From a virus, in the IMG/VR virus record IMGVR_UViG_3300027906_003011, positions 1 to 64,000 of that record: 64,000 nucleotides of DNA, one strand, 5' to 3'. The notes under the pieces were generated by a model. The model ran no database searches and had not been told where the DNA came from. It was given only the letters and a program-made list of their open reading frames with translations. The position numbers and the translations under genes are program-made. Each line of letters starts with the position of its first letter. Positions within the stretch are counted from its first letter, which is position 1. Shown piece after piece: positions 1-8,415 of this stretch.

Positions 1-1
1 A

Positions 2-658
2 AATGTTACAGCATTTGTAGAAGCAGGCGGCGAAGCTCATTGGGATTATTTAATTTTTGATCATAATATACATCAAGTAGCAGAAGCAAAAGAATTAGCA
101 AAAACTCTAGGAATTAAAAGCATTAATTTTAAAAATACTAGTAGATTTGTAAAAGTAGAAGAATTTAATAAAGCTAGTAATGATGCTTTAAGAGTTAAAA
201 CTAGAAAATCAGAACATACTATTTCTAGTAAAGAAAATAAAAACAAATCAAAATATGACCAGATTATAGATAAGTTCGGATCGTTCCACACTTATGTAGA
301 CCAGACGCCTATAACTTGTAAATATAAAAAAAAGAATATGATTTATATAGACTTTGAAGCAAAAGCCTGGCCTTGTTGTTGGGTTGGCACAAATAGATAT
401 TCTACTGGTAGAAAGAATATACAAACACAACAAATGATACAGTTACAAGAACGATACGGAAAAGATTTTAATAGCACAAAAACACATAGTTTAAAAGAAA
501 TAATGGAACATAGATTTTATAATAACGATTTAGTTAGCAGTTGGTCTAATAAAATGAATGATAAAAATCCTAAATTATTTACTTGTGGAAGAACTTGTGG
601 AGATAGTTATGAGTTTACTAGTGTAGGTAACTTTAATGAGCAGAGGATAGAATTTTGA
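2..658 (+). CDS. Radical SAM protein, C-terminal part with SPASM-like cysteine cluster (5' end outside window)
   Basis: The frame is open from base 2, so the gene starts upstream of the window. The visible 218 residues begin in what looks like the last strand and helix of a radical-SAM barrel (WDYLIFDHNIH region). They continue into a SPASM/twitch-like tail: a Cys before the strand IYIDFEAKAWPCCW, then CGRTC near the end. Such auxiliary-cluster radical SAM enzymes modify peptides or small molecules. The CX3CC spacing inside IDFEAKAWPCC is typical of the family. The next gene overlaps its stop codon. Another member of this superfamily lies at 50113. The catalytic CX3CX2C motif cannot be seen because it lies outside the window. 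The substrate is unknown. Confidence 0.7.
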   Translation, partial: NVTAFVEAGGEAHWDYLIFDHNIHQVAEAKELAKTLGIKSINFKNTSRFVKVEEFNKASNDALRVKTRKSEHTISSKENKNKSKYDQIIDKFGSFHTYVDQTPITCKYKKKNMIYIDFEAKAWPCCWVGTNRYSTGRKNIQTQQMIQLQERYGKDFNSTKTHSLKEIMEHRFYNNDLVSSWSNKMNDKNPKLFTCGRTCGDSYEFTSVGNFNEQRIEF

Positions 659-1182
659 GTATGAGTCAATCACATGGATCGCCACACGCCGGATATAGTT
701 TTGGGCAAATAAGAAGCAAATATAAAATTAATACATTGGTAGATATATCACCCACAGGAATAATATCTGAATTTAGAGAAGGTGTACAGATGCCTTTTGT
801 AGATGATTTAAAACAAATTATTAATAACCAAGAAACATGGAACGTTAGTAGAAACGAACAACGTAATTGGGAAACAATCGTTCAATGTATTTCTATTAGA
901 GCTCAACCTATTATGTTAGGAACGCCTGTTATTGAAGAAATTACTGGAGTAGGCGGCAAAGGTTTTGGTTATACAGGAAAACAAAAAGTATGGTCTTTTG
1001 AATTTGGTTTTGAATTAGGAGACATATATGCTACCTCTGATGATCCTGTTGGGTTATTAAAAGAACAATTAGATTTAATTCCTATAGTTTCTAATTTAAA
1101 AGAAACTATAAGCCTACCTATTCCTTCACTAGCTACAACAGGTGATAAAGTAAATACGACCTGTATTGCTATAGACCTCTAG
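655..1182 (+). CDS. Conserved-type phage protein of unknown function (TTG start)
   Basis: 175 residues. I chose the TTG at 655 because AGAGG at 642-646 lies 8 bases upstream; the ATG at 661 would have 14-base spacing and is the alternative. It overlaps the preceding stop codon. There is no signal peptide or clear membrane segment. The sequence is rich in Ile, Gly and Pro, with a mid-protein stretch of alternating strands (GFGYTGKQKVWSFEFGF) suggestive of a beta-rich fold, possibly a virion or baseplate-associated protein. I do not recognise the family. Confidence 0.7.
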   Translation: MSMSQSHGSPHAGYSFGQIRSKYKINTLVDISPTGIISEFREGVQMPFVDDLKQIINNQETWNVSRNEQRNWETIVQCISIRAQPIMLGTPVIEEITGVGGKGFGYTGKQKVWSFEFGFELGDIYATSDDPVGLLKEQLDLIPIVSNLKETISLPIPSLATTGDKVNTTCIAIDL

Positions 1183-1214
1183 AACAATTTGTAGTAGTAT
1201 AATTTCCAAGTTCA

Positions 1215-1222
1215 GATAAATA
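1215..1222 (+). promoter_or_regulatory. T4-type late promoter motif GATAAATA
   Basis: GATAAATA lies in the 140-base gap between the gene ending at 1182 and the gene starting at 1323. T4-like phages use TATAAATA as the late-promoter -10 element, recognised by gp55. The position in one of the few gaps, ahead of a membrane-anchored small protein, supports the call. Confidence 0.6.
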
Positions 1223-1322
1223 ACTACAGTTGGAACTTAACAAAAACTTAGGCAGACTTTATAGGCAACAAACACAGGCACATTGTAAGTAGATCCAGCC
1301 CAGAAACATAGTGGGAAAAACA

Positions 1323-1586
1323 ATGGCAGTACTAGACGTTGAAAAAGAAAGCCTTGAGGCACACGTTGATTTGTGTGCGGAAAGGTATAAAAGAATGGAA
1401 GAGAAATTAGACTCGATTGACGAGCGTATGACTAAAATGGACGAAGTTTTAGTAGAGTTACGTGACGCTATGTACAACGACAAAACAACAAGATCAAAGC
1501 AAATGATGACGGTAGGCGTGGGAATTATAGGTGCTCTTATATCAGCAGTAGCATTTTTAACCTACCAACTAATTATTCTTAATTAA
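1323..1586 (+). CDS. Small coiled-coil protein with C-terminal membrane anchor
   Basis: 87 residues from the ATG at 1323; a GTG at 1311 would add four residues. Residues 1-55 are charged and heptad-like (EKESLEAHVDLCAERYKRMEEKL). They are followed by a single hydrophobic helix (MTVGVGIIGALISAVAFLTY) and a short tail. This arrangement is like the small XhlA-type or holin-associated membrane proteins common in T4-like marine phages, but the role is not proven. It is preceded by a late promoter motif. Confidence 0.75.
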   Translation: MAVLDVEKESLEAHVDLCAERYKRMEEKLDSIDERMTKMDEVLVELRDAMYNDKTTRSKQMMTVGVGIIGALISAVAFLTYQLIILN

Positions 1587-1607
1587 AACTTCATACTAAA
1601 TACAAGT

Positions 1608-1886
1608 ATGCTAGTAAATGAAATCACATCAGAAGCAACAATGGCATGGGCCAGATCGGGCAAAAAAGTAGTCCGTAAATTCCGTTGTTCAAGCGGAAGG
1701 CTTAAAGGAAAAATTGTAGCAAACCCAGGTTCTTGTTACAAAGCCCCTAACATACAAAAACGTATTAAGTTAGCTATTACTAAAGCTAAATTTAGCAGAA
1801 GAATATCTCGTAAAGCTAACAGAACTAAACGTATTAATCCAGCATCTAGAAGAGTACAGGCGTTAAATAAAGCAGGTAGAAGATAA
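1608..1886 (+). CDS. Very basic small protein, probable nucleic-acid-binding phage protein
   Basis: 92 residues, about one third Lys or Arg, with a WARSGKKVVRKFRC segment and a strongly basic C-terminus (ISRKANRTKRINPASRR). The family resembles a short conserved protein seen in T4-like marine phages that starts MAWARSGKK; here that phrase begins at residue 12, so an internal ATG at 1641 is an alternative start. Its charge suggests DNA or RNA binding. CTAAATA just upstream could be a weak late promoter. It shares one base with the next gene (TAATG). Confidence 0.7.
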   Translation: MLVNEITSEATMAWARSGKKVVRKFRCSSGRLKGKIVANPGSCYKAPNIQKRIKLAITKAKFSRRISRKANRTKRINPASRRVQALNKAGRR

Positions 1887-2092
1887 TGGAAAATATTAAA
1901 AACGTTAAAGCTAATTGGAGTACAAGGTATGGATGGACATTACAACGAACTTCTGAGTATTGTGATAACTGTGGAAGACTAGCACACGATGGTCCATTAA
2001 TGGAAGAATTTAAAGACGGTAATAACGAGATTGTTATTATTGAAGTATGTAAACAATATAGAAAGCAGGAGAAGTTCGATGAGTTGGCATAG
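1886..2092 (+). CDS. Small CxxC protein, unknown function
   Basis: 68 residues with YCDNCGRLAHDG in the middle, a single CxxC that could bind zinc or act in redox, and a third Cys near the C-terminus. Start overlaps the preceding stop (TAATG); the end overlaps the start of the next gene at 2079. The tight coupling suggests translation as part of an operon with the basic protein at 1608 and the kinase-domain protein at 2079. Confidence 0.6.
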   Translation: MENIKNVKANWSTRYGWTLQRTSEYCDNCGRLAHDGPLMEEFKDGNNEIVIIEVCKQYRKQEKFDELA

Positions 2093-3908
2093 TTTACTTA
2101 ATGAGTTAGACGTTACTAAAGGCAAAATTACTAAAGTTTCACCAGACGGTAAACAAGTAACAGTTCAAACTTCACCAGGACAAGAATTAAAAATAGATTC
2201 AGAAAAAGATCCTAATATTGATATTTCAACAGACAAAGGAAAAACATCTATTAAGTTAAACAAGAAATCAGGACCTAACGTTGGTCCTAAAGTTAGACCT
2301 GGACAAAGCGTAGATCTTGAAGAAGATTTTATGGACGATAGAAAATATCAATCATTAGAAGAATTACTAGCTAAACTTGAAGATATTGAGTCACACATCT
2401 ATAGATTAAGAGATATGGATAGTGCTACAGAATGGGAAGGTAAGAGAGTAACTGGAACCGGCGACATACACGACCAACTTACTACTATGTATAAGTCACT
2501 TCAAGCCTTACAAGGTGCTGTTGGTAGAGCATTAAAAGTTGTACCAGGCGAACAAAATCCAGATATACAAAAATTCAAAGCAGGCATGAAAGAAGGCTTT
2601 GGTGATAACGCCACAGCAACTCAGGCTTTAAGGCTTATGGTTGGTTCTCAAAATTTTGCTAAGGCAAAAAGAGCTTTAGAAATGGCAAGAGATGGTAAAA
2701 GTGTACCAGCAAACTTTGTATCAGGATTAATACCTTTATTAGATTTATTAAACAATGTAATGTCAGGTAGTATTGCTAACACTAGAATTTTACAACAGTT
2801 AGACAAGAGAGCAAAGCAAAAATTAAATATTGCTGACTCAGTTAAAGAAGGTGTAAATGATGTAGATAAAATCCATCAACTTACAGACGAGCTTTATAGA
2901 GAACTAGTTGATTTTAACAATGAAGAATATGACGAGAACGTAGAAGAGCTTGTTGGACACCTAGCAGAATTTAAAGCAAGACTTGAAGGTGACACAGGAT
3001 CATTTTCTGAAGGCTCTGTTAAAGAAGCCGGCGGTAACATGGAAGGCTACTTAAACACAATTGATGAGTATGTAGAAATGTTATTTAAAAGTGCTAAAGA
3101 TAAAAGAGATACTGAAATAGCATATAGAATTCAAAATGCTGTTGATGATATAAGGACTAGAGAACTTGGATTAAAGCCAAGTTTAATTAGAGCAAAATAT
3201 AACACAGCAGAAGCTGTTCAAAAAAAAAGACTAGTTGATACTGGTTTAGATCTCGAAGAAGGCCCAAACGATAAACATATTTTCAAAGCGATTTTTATGG
3301 CGGGCGGACCAGGTTCTGGTAAATCATTTGTAGCACAAAAAGTATTAAAACAATTTGGATTAAAAGTAATTGATTCAGATAAAATGTTTGAATACTTAAT
3401 GTCAAAGAAGGGTATGGATGTTAACGACCCAGAACAAATTTATAGCCCAGACGGTCAAGCAACAAGAGACAAAGCTAAAGCTCAAACAGCCAAACAAAAA
3501 CATTGGTGGTTAGACGGAAAACTAGGTGTAGTAATTGACGGCACTGGCCGAGACGTAGAAAAAACAGCAAAGTTAAGACAAGAAATGATTGATCAAGGTT
3601 ACGGTACAATGATGTTATATGTTAATACTAAATTAGCAGTAGCACAACAACGAAACTTAGATAGACCTGGTAGAACAATTAGACCCGAAGAAGTAGAAAA
3701 GATGTGGCGAAGAGTACAAGAAAATATTATGAAGTTTCAGCAAGTATTTGGTGCTGAAAGATTTCTTGTTATTGATAATTCAGGCGGACTTGAAGATCCA
3801 GAAAGAGCAGAAGCTTTTAAAAATGTTGAATCAAACATTAGAAAGTTTTTAAACCAAGAGCCACGTAATAAGATTGCTCAAAAATGGTTAGCTCAATATA
3901 AAAAGTAA
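2079..3908 (+). CDS. Large phage protein with C-terminal zeta-toxin/polynucleotide-kinase-like P-loop domain
   Basis: 609 residues from the ATG at 2079, preceded by AGGAG; the frame is open further upstream to 2031, but the RBS decides the start. The N-terminal two thirds are charged, helical and unlike anything I recognise, with an early beta segment (KITKVSPDGKQVTVQTSPG). From about residue 400 there is a Walker A motif GGPGSGKS (409-416), then VIDSDKMFEYL, and later RPGRTIRPEEVEKMWRRVQ resembling the lid of zeta-toxin or T4 Pnk-type kinases. Proteins with this layout occur in T4-like marine phages. An A9 run near 3229 stays in frame, a useful contrast with the A9 at 23528. Confidence 0.75.
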   Translation: MSWHSLLNELDVTKGKITKVSPDGKQVTVQTSPGQELKIDSEKDPNIDISTDKGKTSIKLNKKSGPNVGPKVRPGQSVDLEEDFMDDRKYQSLEELLAKLEDIESHIYRLRDMDSATEWEGKRVTGTGDIHDQLTTMYKSLQALQGAVGRALKVVPGEQNPDIQKFKAGMKEGFGDNATATQALRLMVGSQNFAKAKRALEMARDGKSVPANFVSGLIPLLDLLNNVMSGSIANTRILQQLDKRAKQKLNIADSVKEGVNDVDKIHQLTDELYRELVDFNNEEYDENVEELVGHLAEFKARLEGDTGSFSEGSVKEAGGNMEGYLNTIDEYVEMLFKSAKDKRDTEIAYRIQNAVDDIRTRELGLKPSLIRAKYNTAEAVQKKRLVDTGLDLEEGPNDKHIFKAIFMAGGPGSGKSFVAQKVLKQFGLKVIDSDKMFEYLMSKKGMDVNDPEQIYSPDGQATRDKAKAQTAKQKHWWLDGKLGVVIDGTGRDVEKTAKLRQEMIDQGYGTMMLYVNTKLAVAQQRNLDRPGRTIRPEEVEKMWRRVQENIMKFQQVFGAERFLVIDNSGGLEDPERAEAFKNVESNIRKFLNQEPRNKIAQKWLAQYKK

Positions 3909-4130
3909 ATGTTTATTAAAATATCACCTATGGTTAGGGTGTGGCTATCTGCCAAGGAAGAAGCAATATTAGAAGCTATAGAAAATGCTCCAGAACAGCA
4001 GATGTTACGATCTAATATAAAACAAGAAGAGTACCACCTAATTACCCTTTTGGTAAGTAAAAGTGTATTGTGGCGTAAGAAGCTCACAGATGATGTACTC
4101 TATGGCAAAAAACCAAATCTTAGACGCTAA
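3909..4130 (+). CDS. Small hypothetical protein
   Basis: 73 residues, starting directly after the stop of the preceding gene. The sequence looks like a small helical, winged-helix-like protein (RVWLSAKEEAILEAIENAPEQ then HLITLLVSKSVLWRK), which might bind DNA; this is only a fold guess. Its last 29 bases overlap the next gene. Confidence 0.6.
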   Translation: MFIKISPMVRVWLSAKEEAILEAIENAPEQQMLRSNIKQEEYHLITLLVSKSVLWRKKLTDDVLYGKKPNLRR

Positions 4131-4503
4131 ATTTCCAATAATCACAAAGGGTGAAAGATTTACCCGTGTGAATGATTCTGTAATATTTCAGATAAAAGGT
4201 GGATTATGGCGTTATAAACGTGAAGGAATAAAGATTGAATTTTATTCTAGACTAGGTGCTGTAGGGTATGCTGTAGCTTATTATATGAATGAACACCCCG
4301 ATCAATTCAAGGTTTTAGACGATAAATTAGCTAAACATAAGAATGATTGTATGTTTCATAAGCATCATTTGAAAGAGGCGTATAAAACCCACAATGAAGA
4401 AGCTATAATACTGTACGAAACACTACTAGAACAGAGTTTACACCGTGCTGATACAGTATTAAATGAATTAAAGGAATTGTCAAAAGCAATCCAACTTGCA
4501 TAA
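4102..4503 (+). CDS. Hypothetical phage protein
   Basis: 133 residues from the ATG at 4102 (MAKNQILDAKF); the frame is open up to 4063 but that region lies deeper inside the preceding gene. The C-terminal half is charged and helical with several His (CMFHKHHLKEAYKTHNEE). Unknown family. The stop codon is part of the late promoter motif at 4499. Confidence 0.6.
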   Translation: MAKNQILDAKFPIITKGERFTRVNDSVIFQIKGGLWRYKREGIKIEFYSRLGAVGYAVAYYMNEHPDQFKVLDDKLAKHKNDCMFHKHHLKEAYKTHNEEAIILYETLLEQSLHRADTVLNELKELSKAIQLA

Positions 4504-4506
4504 ATA
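4499..4506 (+). promoter_or_regulatory. T4-type late promoter motif CATAAATA
   Basis: CATAAATA overlaps the TAA stop of the gene ending at 4503 and lies 29 bases before the ATG at 4535. The same arrangement (motif built into a stop codon) recurs at 6345. Confidence 0.65.
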
Positions 4507-4534
4507 CATTATATAAAATTAAAGGGCTAAAATT

Positions 4535-5266
4535 ATGAAATTGGGCGAAATAGAAAAAAGAGTAACAAGTTCGAAAGTGAACCAACAACTCAAAAAAACA
4601 TTTAATCATGAAATAGATTTTAATAAGCTAACACCATCGTTGGCTTTAGACGTTCTAGAAGCAACTAGAAACGATATTAATACATTTAAACTCAAAGGTG
4701 AAAACTCAAATACTAATCCCAAGTATTTGAATGCTGTCTTGACTATAGAAGCATTGGAAAAATGGCTCACTGAGAAAAAAATGCCCACAATGAAACAAGA
4801 AGCAAAATTGACTCCTGTTAAAGGAAGTTTAACAGAAGGTGAAATGGAGTCAGCTGAATTAGTATTAGCCGCTAAAGATATGGTTGACCAATTACAAAAA
4901 ATGCAAGAGCAATTAGGCGAACTAATGAATGAAAACCTTCCACCATTAGTAGATGCTATTAGAGATGAAATGGGTCAAGATAAAGCAGACTCATTCTCAA
5001 ATGCGGCCAAAGGCACTTTAGAAACAGCTTTAGGTTCAATTGAATCAGCACGTTCAGGTATGGACGGTGCTAGTAGAGTTTTAACTGGCGAAGAGTCAGG
5101 TATAGACTTAGGTGCTGAACCAGAAGGTTCAGACTCTATGGAACCAGCTGGTGATTTAGATTTAGATGCTGTTGCTGACTTAGATGCTGAAGAGCCTAAA
5201 ATGGACTTAGACAGCGAAGAAGGTGGAACTGAAGGCGAGCCAGGATTAGACAGAGAGGAACGCTAG
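4535..5266 (+). CDS. Acidic helical phage protein, probable structural or scaffold-type
   Basis: 243 residues. The N-terminus is helical and charged, a central coiled-coil-like segment (AAKDMVDQLQKMQEQLGELMNE) follows, and the last 60 residues are highly acidic and low-complexity (Asp, Glu, Gly, Leu repeats such as DLDLDAVADLDAEEPK). It is driven by a late promoter motif. T4-like phages have acidic core or scaffold proteins, which makes a virion assembly role plausible, but no specific family is recognised. Confidence 0.7.
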   Translation: MKLGEIEKRVTSSKVNQQLKKTFNHEIDFNKLTPSLALDVLEATRNDINTFKLKGENSNTNPKYLNAVLTIEALEKWLTEKKMPTMKQEAKLTPVKGSLTEGEMESAELVLAAKDMVDQLQKMQEQLGELMNENLPPLVDAIRDEMGQDKADSFSNAAKGTLETALGSIESARSGMDGASRVLTGEESGIDLGAEPEGSDSMEPAGDLDLDAVADLDAEEPKMDLDSEEGGTEGEPGLDREER

Positions 5267-5267
5267 A

Positions 5268-5603
5268 ATGCTACTCTCTGAGTTTGCCCCTACCAAACTT
5301 TCAACTTTACTAACATTTTTAGCTAATCGCCTATCAGGTGATAATAAAGAAATGCCTATGAGTGCTGTTATTAGTACAGCACAAAGAATGGGAATACCTT
5401 TAAGCTATCCTGCTCTTAAAAAAGCATACGACGACAATCCAGAACTACAAAATCTTATTGCTGATATTAGCCAAGACAGTATTATATTAAAAAGTCCGGA
5501 CGACATCGATCAAGATTCAATTGAAGATGAAGATCCAAAAATAGATCCTGATCAAAAAGTAGATCAAATGGCTAAACGAGCTCTTAACAAAAGATCATCA
5601 TAA
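5268..5603 (+). CDS. Hypothetical phage protein with acidic C-terminus
   Basis: 111 residues, start one base after the preceding stop. The first 70 residues are a helical domain (LSTLLTFLANRLSG...LKKAYDDNPELQNLI); the tail is acidic (DDIDQDSIEDEDPKIDPDQK) and ends with basic residues. It is likely co-expressed with the acidic protein at 4535. Function unknown. Confidence 0.65.
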   Translation: MLLSEFAPTKLSTLLTFLANRLSGDNKEMPMSAVISTAQRMGIPLSYPALKKAYDDNPELQNLIADISQDSIILKSPDDIDQDSIEDEDPKIDPDQKVDQMAKRALNKRSS

Positions 5604-5608
5604 AACAC

Positions 5609-5637
5609 TTGACATTGGTATATTATTCTGTTATAAT
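5609..5637 (+). promoter_or_regulatory. Consensus sigma70 promoter for the nuclease gene
   Basis: TTGACA at 5609-5614, 17-base spacer, TATAAT at 5632-5637: a perfect host sigma70 promoter 28 bases before the GTG start at 5666. It marks the start of an early-type transcript. Confidence 0.9.
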
Positions 5638-5665
5638 GAATGATAGACAGTAAAGGTATGACCAA

Positions 5666-6349
5666 GTGATTACAAAAGAATACGATTATAAACAATTAAA
5701 ACGGGTAACAACAGAACATAAACGTCTGTATACAACACCTGAAGGTAAAGCTGTACCTAGTGTTACTACTATACTTGACAAAACTAAAAGCGAAGAAAAG
5801 AAACAAGCTCTAGCAAATTGGAAAAAGAGGGTAGGAAAAGAACAAGCACAGCAAATTACAACCGAAGCGGCCAGCAGAGGTACTAGAATGCACAAGTACT
5901 TAGAAGATTATTGTACTGATGATGTTTTAGCTACACCTGGGTCAAATCCATATAGTCAACAAGCAAATAAAATGGCACAGATTATTGTCGACAATGGTAT
6001 GGTTAATATGGATGTATGTTGGGGGACAGAAGTTCCTTTATATTTTCCAGAACTATATGCTGGAACTACAGATTGTGTAGGTGTATATAACGGACAACCT
6101 AGCATTATTGATTTTAAACAGACTAATAAACCTAAAAAAGATGAATGGGTAGATGATTATAAACTTCAATTATGTGCTTATGCCCATGCCCACAACGAAG
6201 TATATGGCACTAACATAGAACAAGGTGTTATTTTAATGTGTAGCAAAGACTTCGAATTCCAGACTTGGACCTTAAAAGGCGAAGAATTTAAGCTATTCTC
6301 TGAACATTGGTGGAACAGAGTAGAATCATACTATCGTCTTATAGCATAA
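5666..6349 (+). CDS. PD-(D/E)XK family exonuclease (RecB/Cas4-like nuclease fold)
   Basis: 227 residues, GTG start. The order of motifs fits the PDDEXK_1 family. There is an N-terminal PSVTTILDKT segment, the helix AASRGTRMHKYLEDY (motif with His), GTEVPLYFPELYAGTTDCVG giving the catalytic Asp, and then SIIDFKQTNKPKKDEW, the (D/E)XK strand IIDFKQ. The Tyr-containing helix LQLCAYAHAHNEVYG resembles the QxxxY motif of RecB-type nucleases. A single-strand or double-strand exonuclease used in replication or recombination is the likely role. It has its own sigma70 promoter. Confidence 0.85.
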   Translation: MITKEYDYKQLKRVTTEHKRLYTTPEGKAVPSVTTILDKTKSEEKKQALANWKKRVGKEQAQQITTEAASRGTRMHKYLEDYCTDDVLATPGSNPYSQQANKMAQIIVDNGMVNMDVCWGTEVPLYFPELYAGTTDCVGVYNGQPSIIDFKQTNKPKKDEWVDDYKLQLCAYAHAHNEVYGTNIEQGVILMCSKDFEFQTWTLKGEEFKLFSEHWWNRVESYYRLIA

Positions 6350-6352
6350 ATA
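6345..6352 (+). promoter_or_regulatory. T4-type late promoter motif CATAAATA
   Basis: CATAAATA overlaps the TAA stop at 6347-6349 and lies 23 bases before the tail-fibre ATG at 6375, with AAGGAG between. It fits late expression of a virion gene. Confidence 0.75.
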
Positions 6353-6374
6353 CTTCTATACAAGGAGTTTAAAA

Positions 6375-7928
6375 ATGGCTGTCGTTCAAATATCAAGAAT
6401 CCAACACAGAAGGGGTAAATCTGATGATTTACCACAATTAGCATCAGCTGAATTAGGTTGGAGCATTAATAATAGGAAATTGTACATCGGTAACGGTTCT
6501 ACAGTAGAGGGAGCCCCTACAGTAGGTAATACTGAAATTTTAACAGAACATAGTAATATTTTAGGCGGATCTAATAGTTATACATACACAGGCGACAGAG
6601 CAGGTTACACAGCATCTGGTACTTCAGCAAGACAGCTACAAAGAAAGCTAGATGAATCAGTTAGTGTATTAGACTTTGGTGCTAAAGGCGACGGATCTAC
6701 TGATGATACTATAGCTATTAATACAGCTTTATATCAACTTTATTGTGTACAAGATACAGATCCATTAGCAAGAAAAACTTTATACTTTCCAGCAGGAACG
6801 TATGTAGTTAACACAGATTCAGTTAGAGTTCCTCCTTATGCTCACATAATTGGTGACGGACAAGAAAAAACTTTTATTAAAAATACAAAAGAAAGTACGC
6901 CTGTTTTAAGAACAGCAGATAGTGATCAAAATACATCATCAAGTATTGGTACAGGTACAGCAATTACTCCGAGATACATTACAATAGAAGGAATGACATT
7001 ATGGCAATCAGTAGATGAAGATTGTGCTGTAATAGAACAATGTAATGAAGTAAGATGTAATGATGTAGGATTTAAAGGAAGACTATCAGCAGGTCCATCA
7101 GCTATTGGTAATAAAAAAGCTGGTGTTAAAATTGACCAAACAGCAACTCACACAGCAAGTCATATTGTTTTTGACGGTTGTGATTTTAACTTTATTGAAG
7201 TTGGTGTAATAAGTGATGCAAAATTTAAAAATGTAATATTTGATAAGTGTTCTTTTGCTTATACATATGAAGCATTTAGAATTGGCGAAAATTTAAGTTC
7301 AGGTAATGCTACTGGATTAAGAATACAGAATTCACATTTTGATAAAATAACAGGTAGAGCTGTTTATCTTTTTAACGGTAAAGGTTGTACATCATCTTTT
7401 AATACATATAGAGATTGTGCTACAAATTTAGCTGGAGCAGGTAACCCTGTTGCTCCTGTTGTTGAATGGAGTCAAGATGGTAATGGAAACTTTGGCGACT
7501 GGTTTGATAGAAACGACACAGACGCTTCAACTTTTCCTAGGGTTGAACATAATGGTAAAGAAATTTATACTACCTTAGCTGACAACTATGTTGGTTACGG
7601 ATATCATAAAACTTACCCAGGTAAGAAACTCACTCTTACTGATAACCAAAGTTCTGCTACTACTACAGGTTTAACTTTTAGTAGAACAACAGAACAAAAT
7701 TTACAAATTTCATATTCGATTAGTAGAAATTCAAGAGTTAGAACAGGACAACTTTTAATAACAAATACAGGTGCTGAAAGTAGTATAGCAGATGAGTTTA
7801 TTGAAGAAGCAGATGTTGGTGTAACTTTTACCATTGATCGAAGTGGCGGAACGACTACACTAAAGTATCAGACGAATAACCAAAGTGCTGATGCTTACTT
7901 TTACTACAAAATTGACAAATATTATTAA
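6375..7928 (+). CDS. Tail fibre / receptor-binding protein with pectate-lyase-type beta-helix
   Basis: 517 residues. The N-terminus ISRIQHRRGKSDDLPQLASAELGW is the tail-fibre attachment repeat seen in many phage fibres (RIQ.RRG...L..GE.G), followed by YIGNGS. From about residue 95 the motif VSVLDFGAKGDGSTDDT is the hallmark start of the pectate-lyase-3 / phage tailspike beta-helix. Repeated short strands follow, rich in Gly, Asn and Thr, ending in a beta-rich tip. It is probably located at the tail tip and recognises a surface polysaccharide. Preceded by a late promoter. Confidence 0.85.
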   Translation: MAVVQISRIQHRRGKSDDLPQLASAELGWSINNRKLYIGNGSTVEGAPTVGNTEILTEHSNILGGSNSYTYTGDRAGYTASGTSARQLQRKLDESVSVLDFGAKGDGSTDDTIAINTALYQLYCVQDTDPLARKTLYFPAGTYVVNTDSVRVPPYAHIIGDGQEKTFIKNTKESTPVLRTADSDQNTSSSIGTGTAITPRYITIEGMTLWQSVDEDCAVIEQCNEVRCNDVGFKGRLSAGPSAIGNKKAGVKIDQTATHTASHIVFDGCDFNFIEVGVISDAKFKNVIFDKCSFAYTYEAFRIGENLSSGNATGLRIQNSHFDKITGRAVYLFNGKGCTSSFNTYRDCATNLAGAGNPVAPVVEWSQDGNGNFGDWFDRNDTDASTFPRVEHNGKEIYTTLADNYVGYGYHKTYPGKKLTLTDNQSSATTTGLTFSRTTEQNLQISYSISRNSRVRTGQLLITNTGAESSIADEFIEEADVGVTFTIDRSGGTTTLKYQTNNQSADAYFYYKIDKYY

Positions 7929-7934
7929 TTAAAA

Positions 7935-8384
7935 ATGTTCGACTTATCATATCAGGATAAGATTCGTGCTTGGCGGACTTTTCGTCTTGACGTATCTTGG
8001 CTAGACAGAGAAGAAATCTTAGTAGAAACAGCTAAATTATGGGCCAAGGCTCCGATAGCTATGCCTCATCTGGCTTTTGACTTACCTAGAACTTGGCCTC
8101 AACCTTGGGAATTGATTAGTTGGGACCGTTGGGACGAAGTTGGAATTAATCTTGGAATTTATTATACACTTTTTTTGACAAATAGATTTGACAAACGGGA
8201 CCTAGATGTAGTAATATATAACAATAAAGAAAGTTCGACGTTGACCCCAACTGTAGATGTCTACAGCAAATATACTCTTAATTGGAGTTATGGACAGGTT
8301 GTAAATACTTCTATAGTAGAGGAGACCAGCAATAGAAGTTGGCGTTACAATTATGTTGAACTTAGAACTGAAACATACTTATAA
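7935..8384 (+). CDS. Hypothetical, probably virion-associated protein
   Basis: 149 residues, unusually rich in Trp (about ten) and Tyr, with a SWLDREEILVETAKLWAKAP segment and a C-terminal beta stretch. Located six bases after the tail fibre. I do not recognise it; the position suggests a tail-associated or fibre-assembly function. Confidence 0.65.
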   Translation: MFDLSYQDKIRAWRTFRLDVSWLDREEILVETAKLWAKAPIAMPHLAFDLPRTWPQPWELISWDRWDEVGINLGIYYTLFLTNRFDKRDLDVVIYNNKESSTLTPTVDVYSKYTLNWSYGQVVNTSIVEETSNRSWRYNYVELRTETYL

Positions 8385-8415
8385 TAGGGAAACCGGAAAA
8401 GAAGATAGATTTATT

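Noticed and set aside
3225-3240. Frameshift at the A9 run in the kinase-domain gene
   Set aside because: The zero frame continues through the Walker A domain; a -1 slip would meet a stop within four codons. Kept only as a control for the A9 at 23528.
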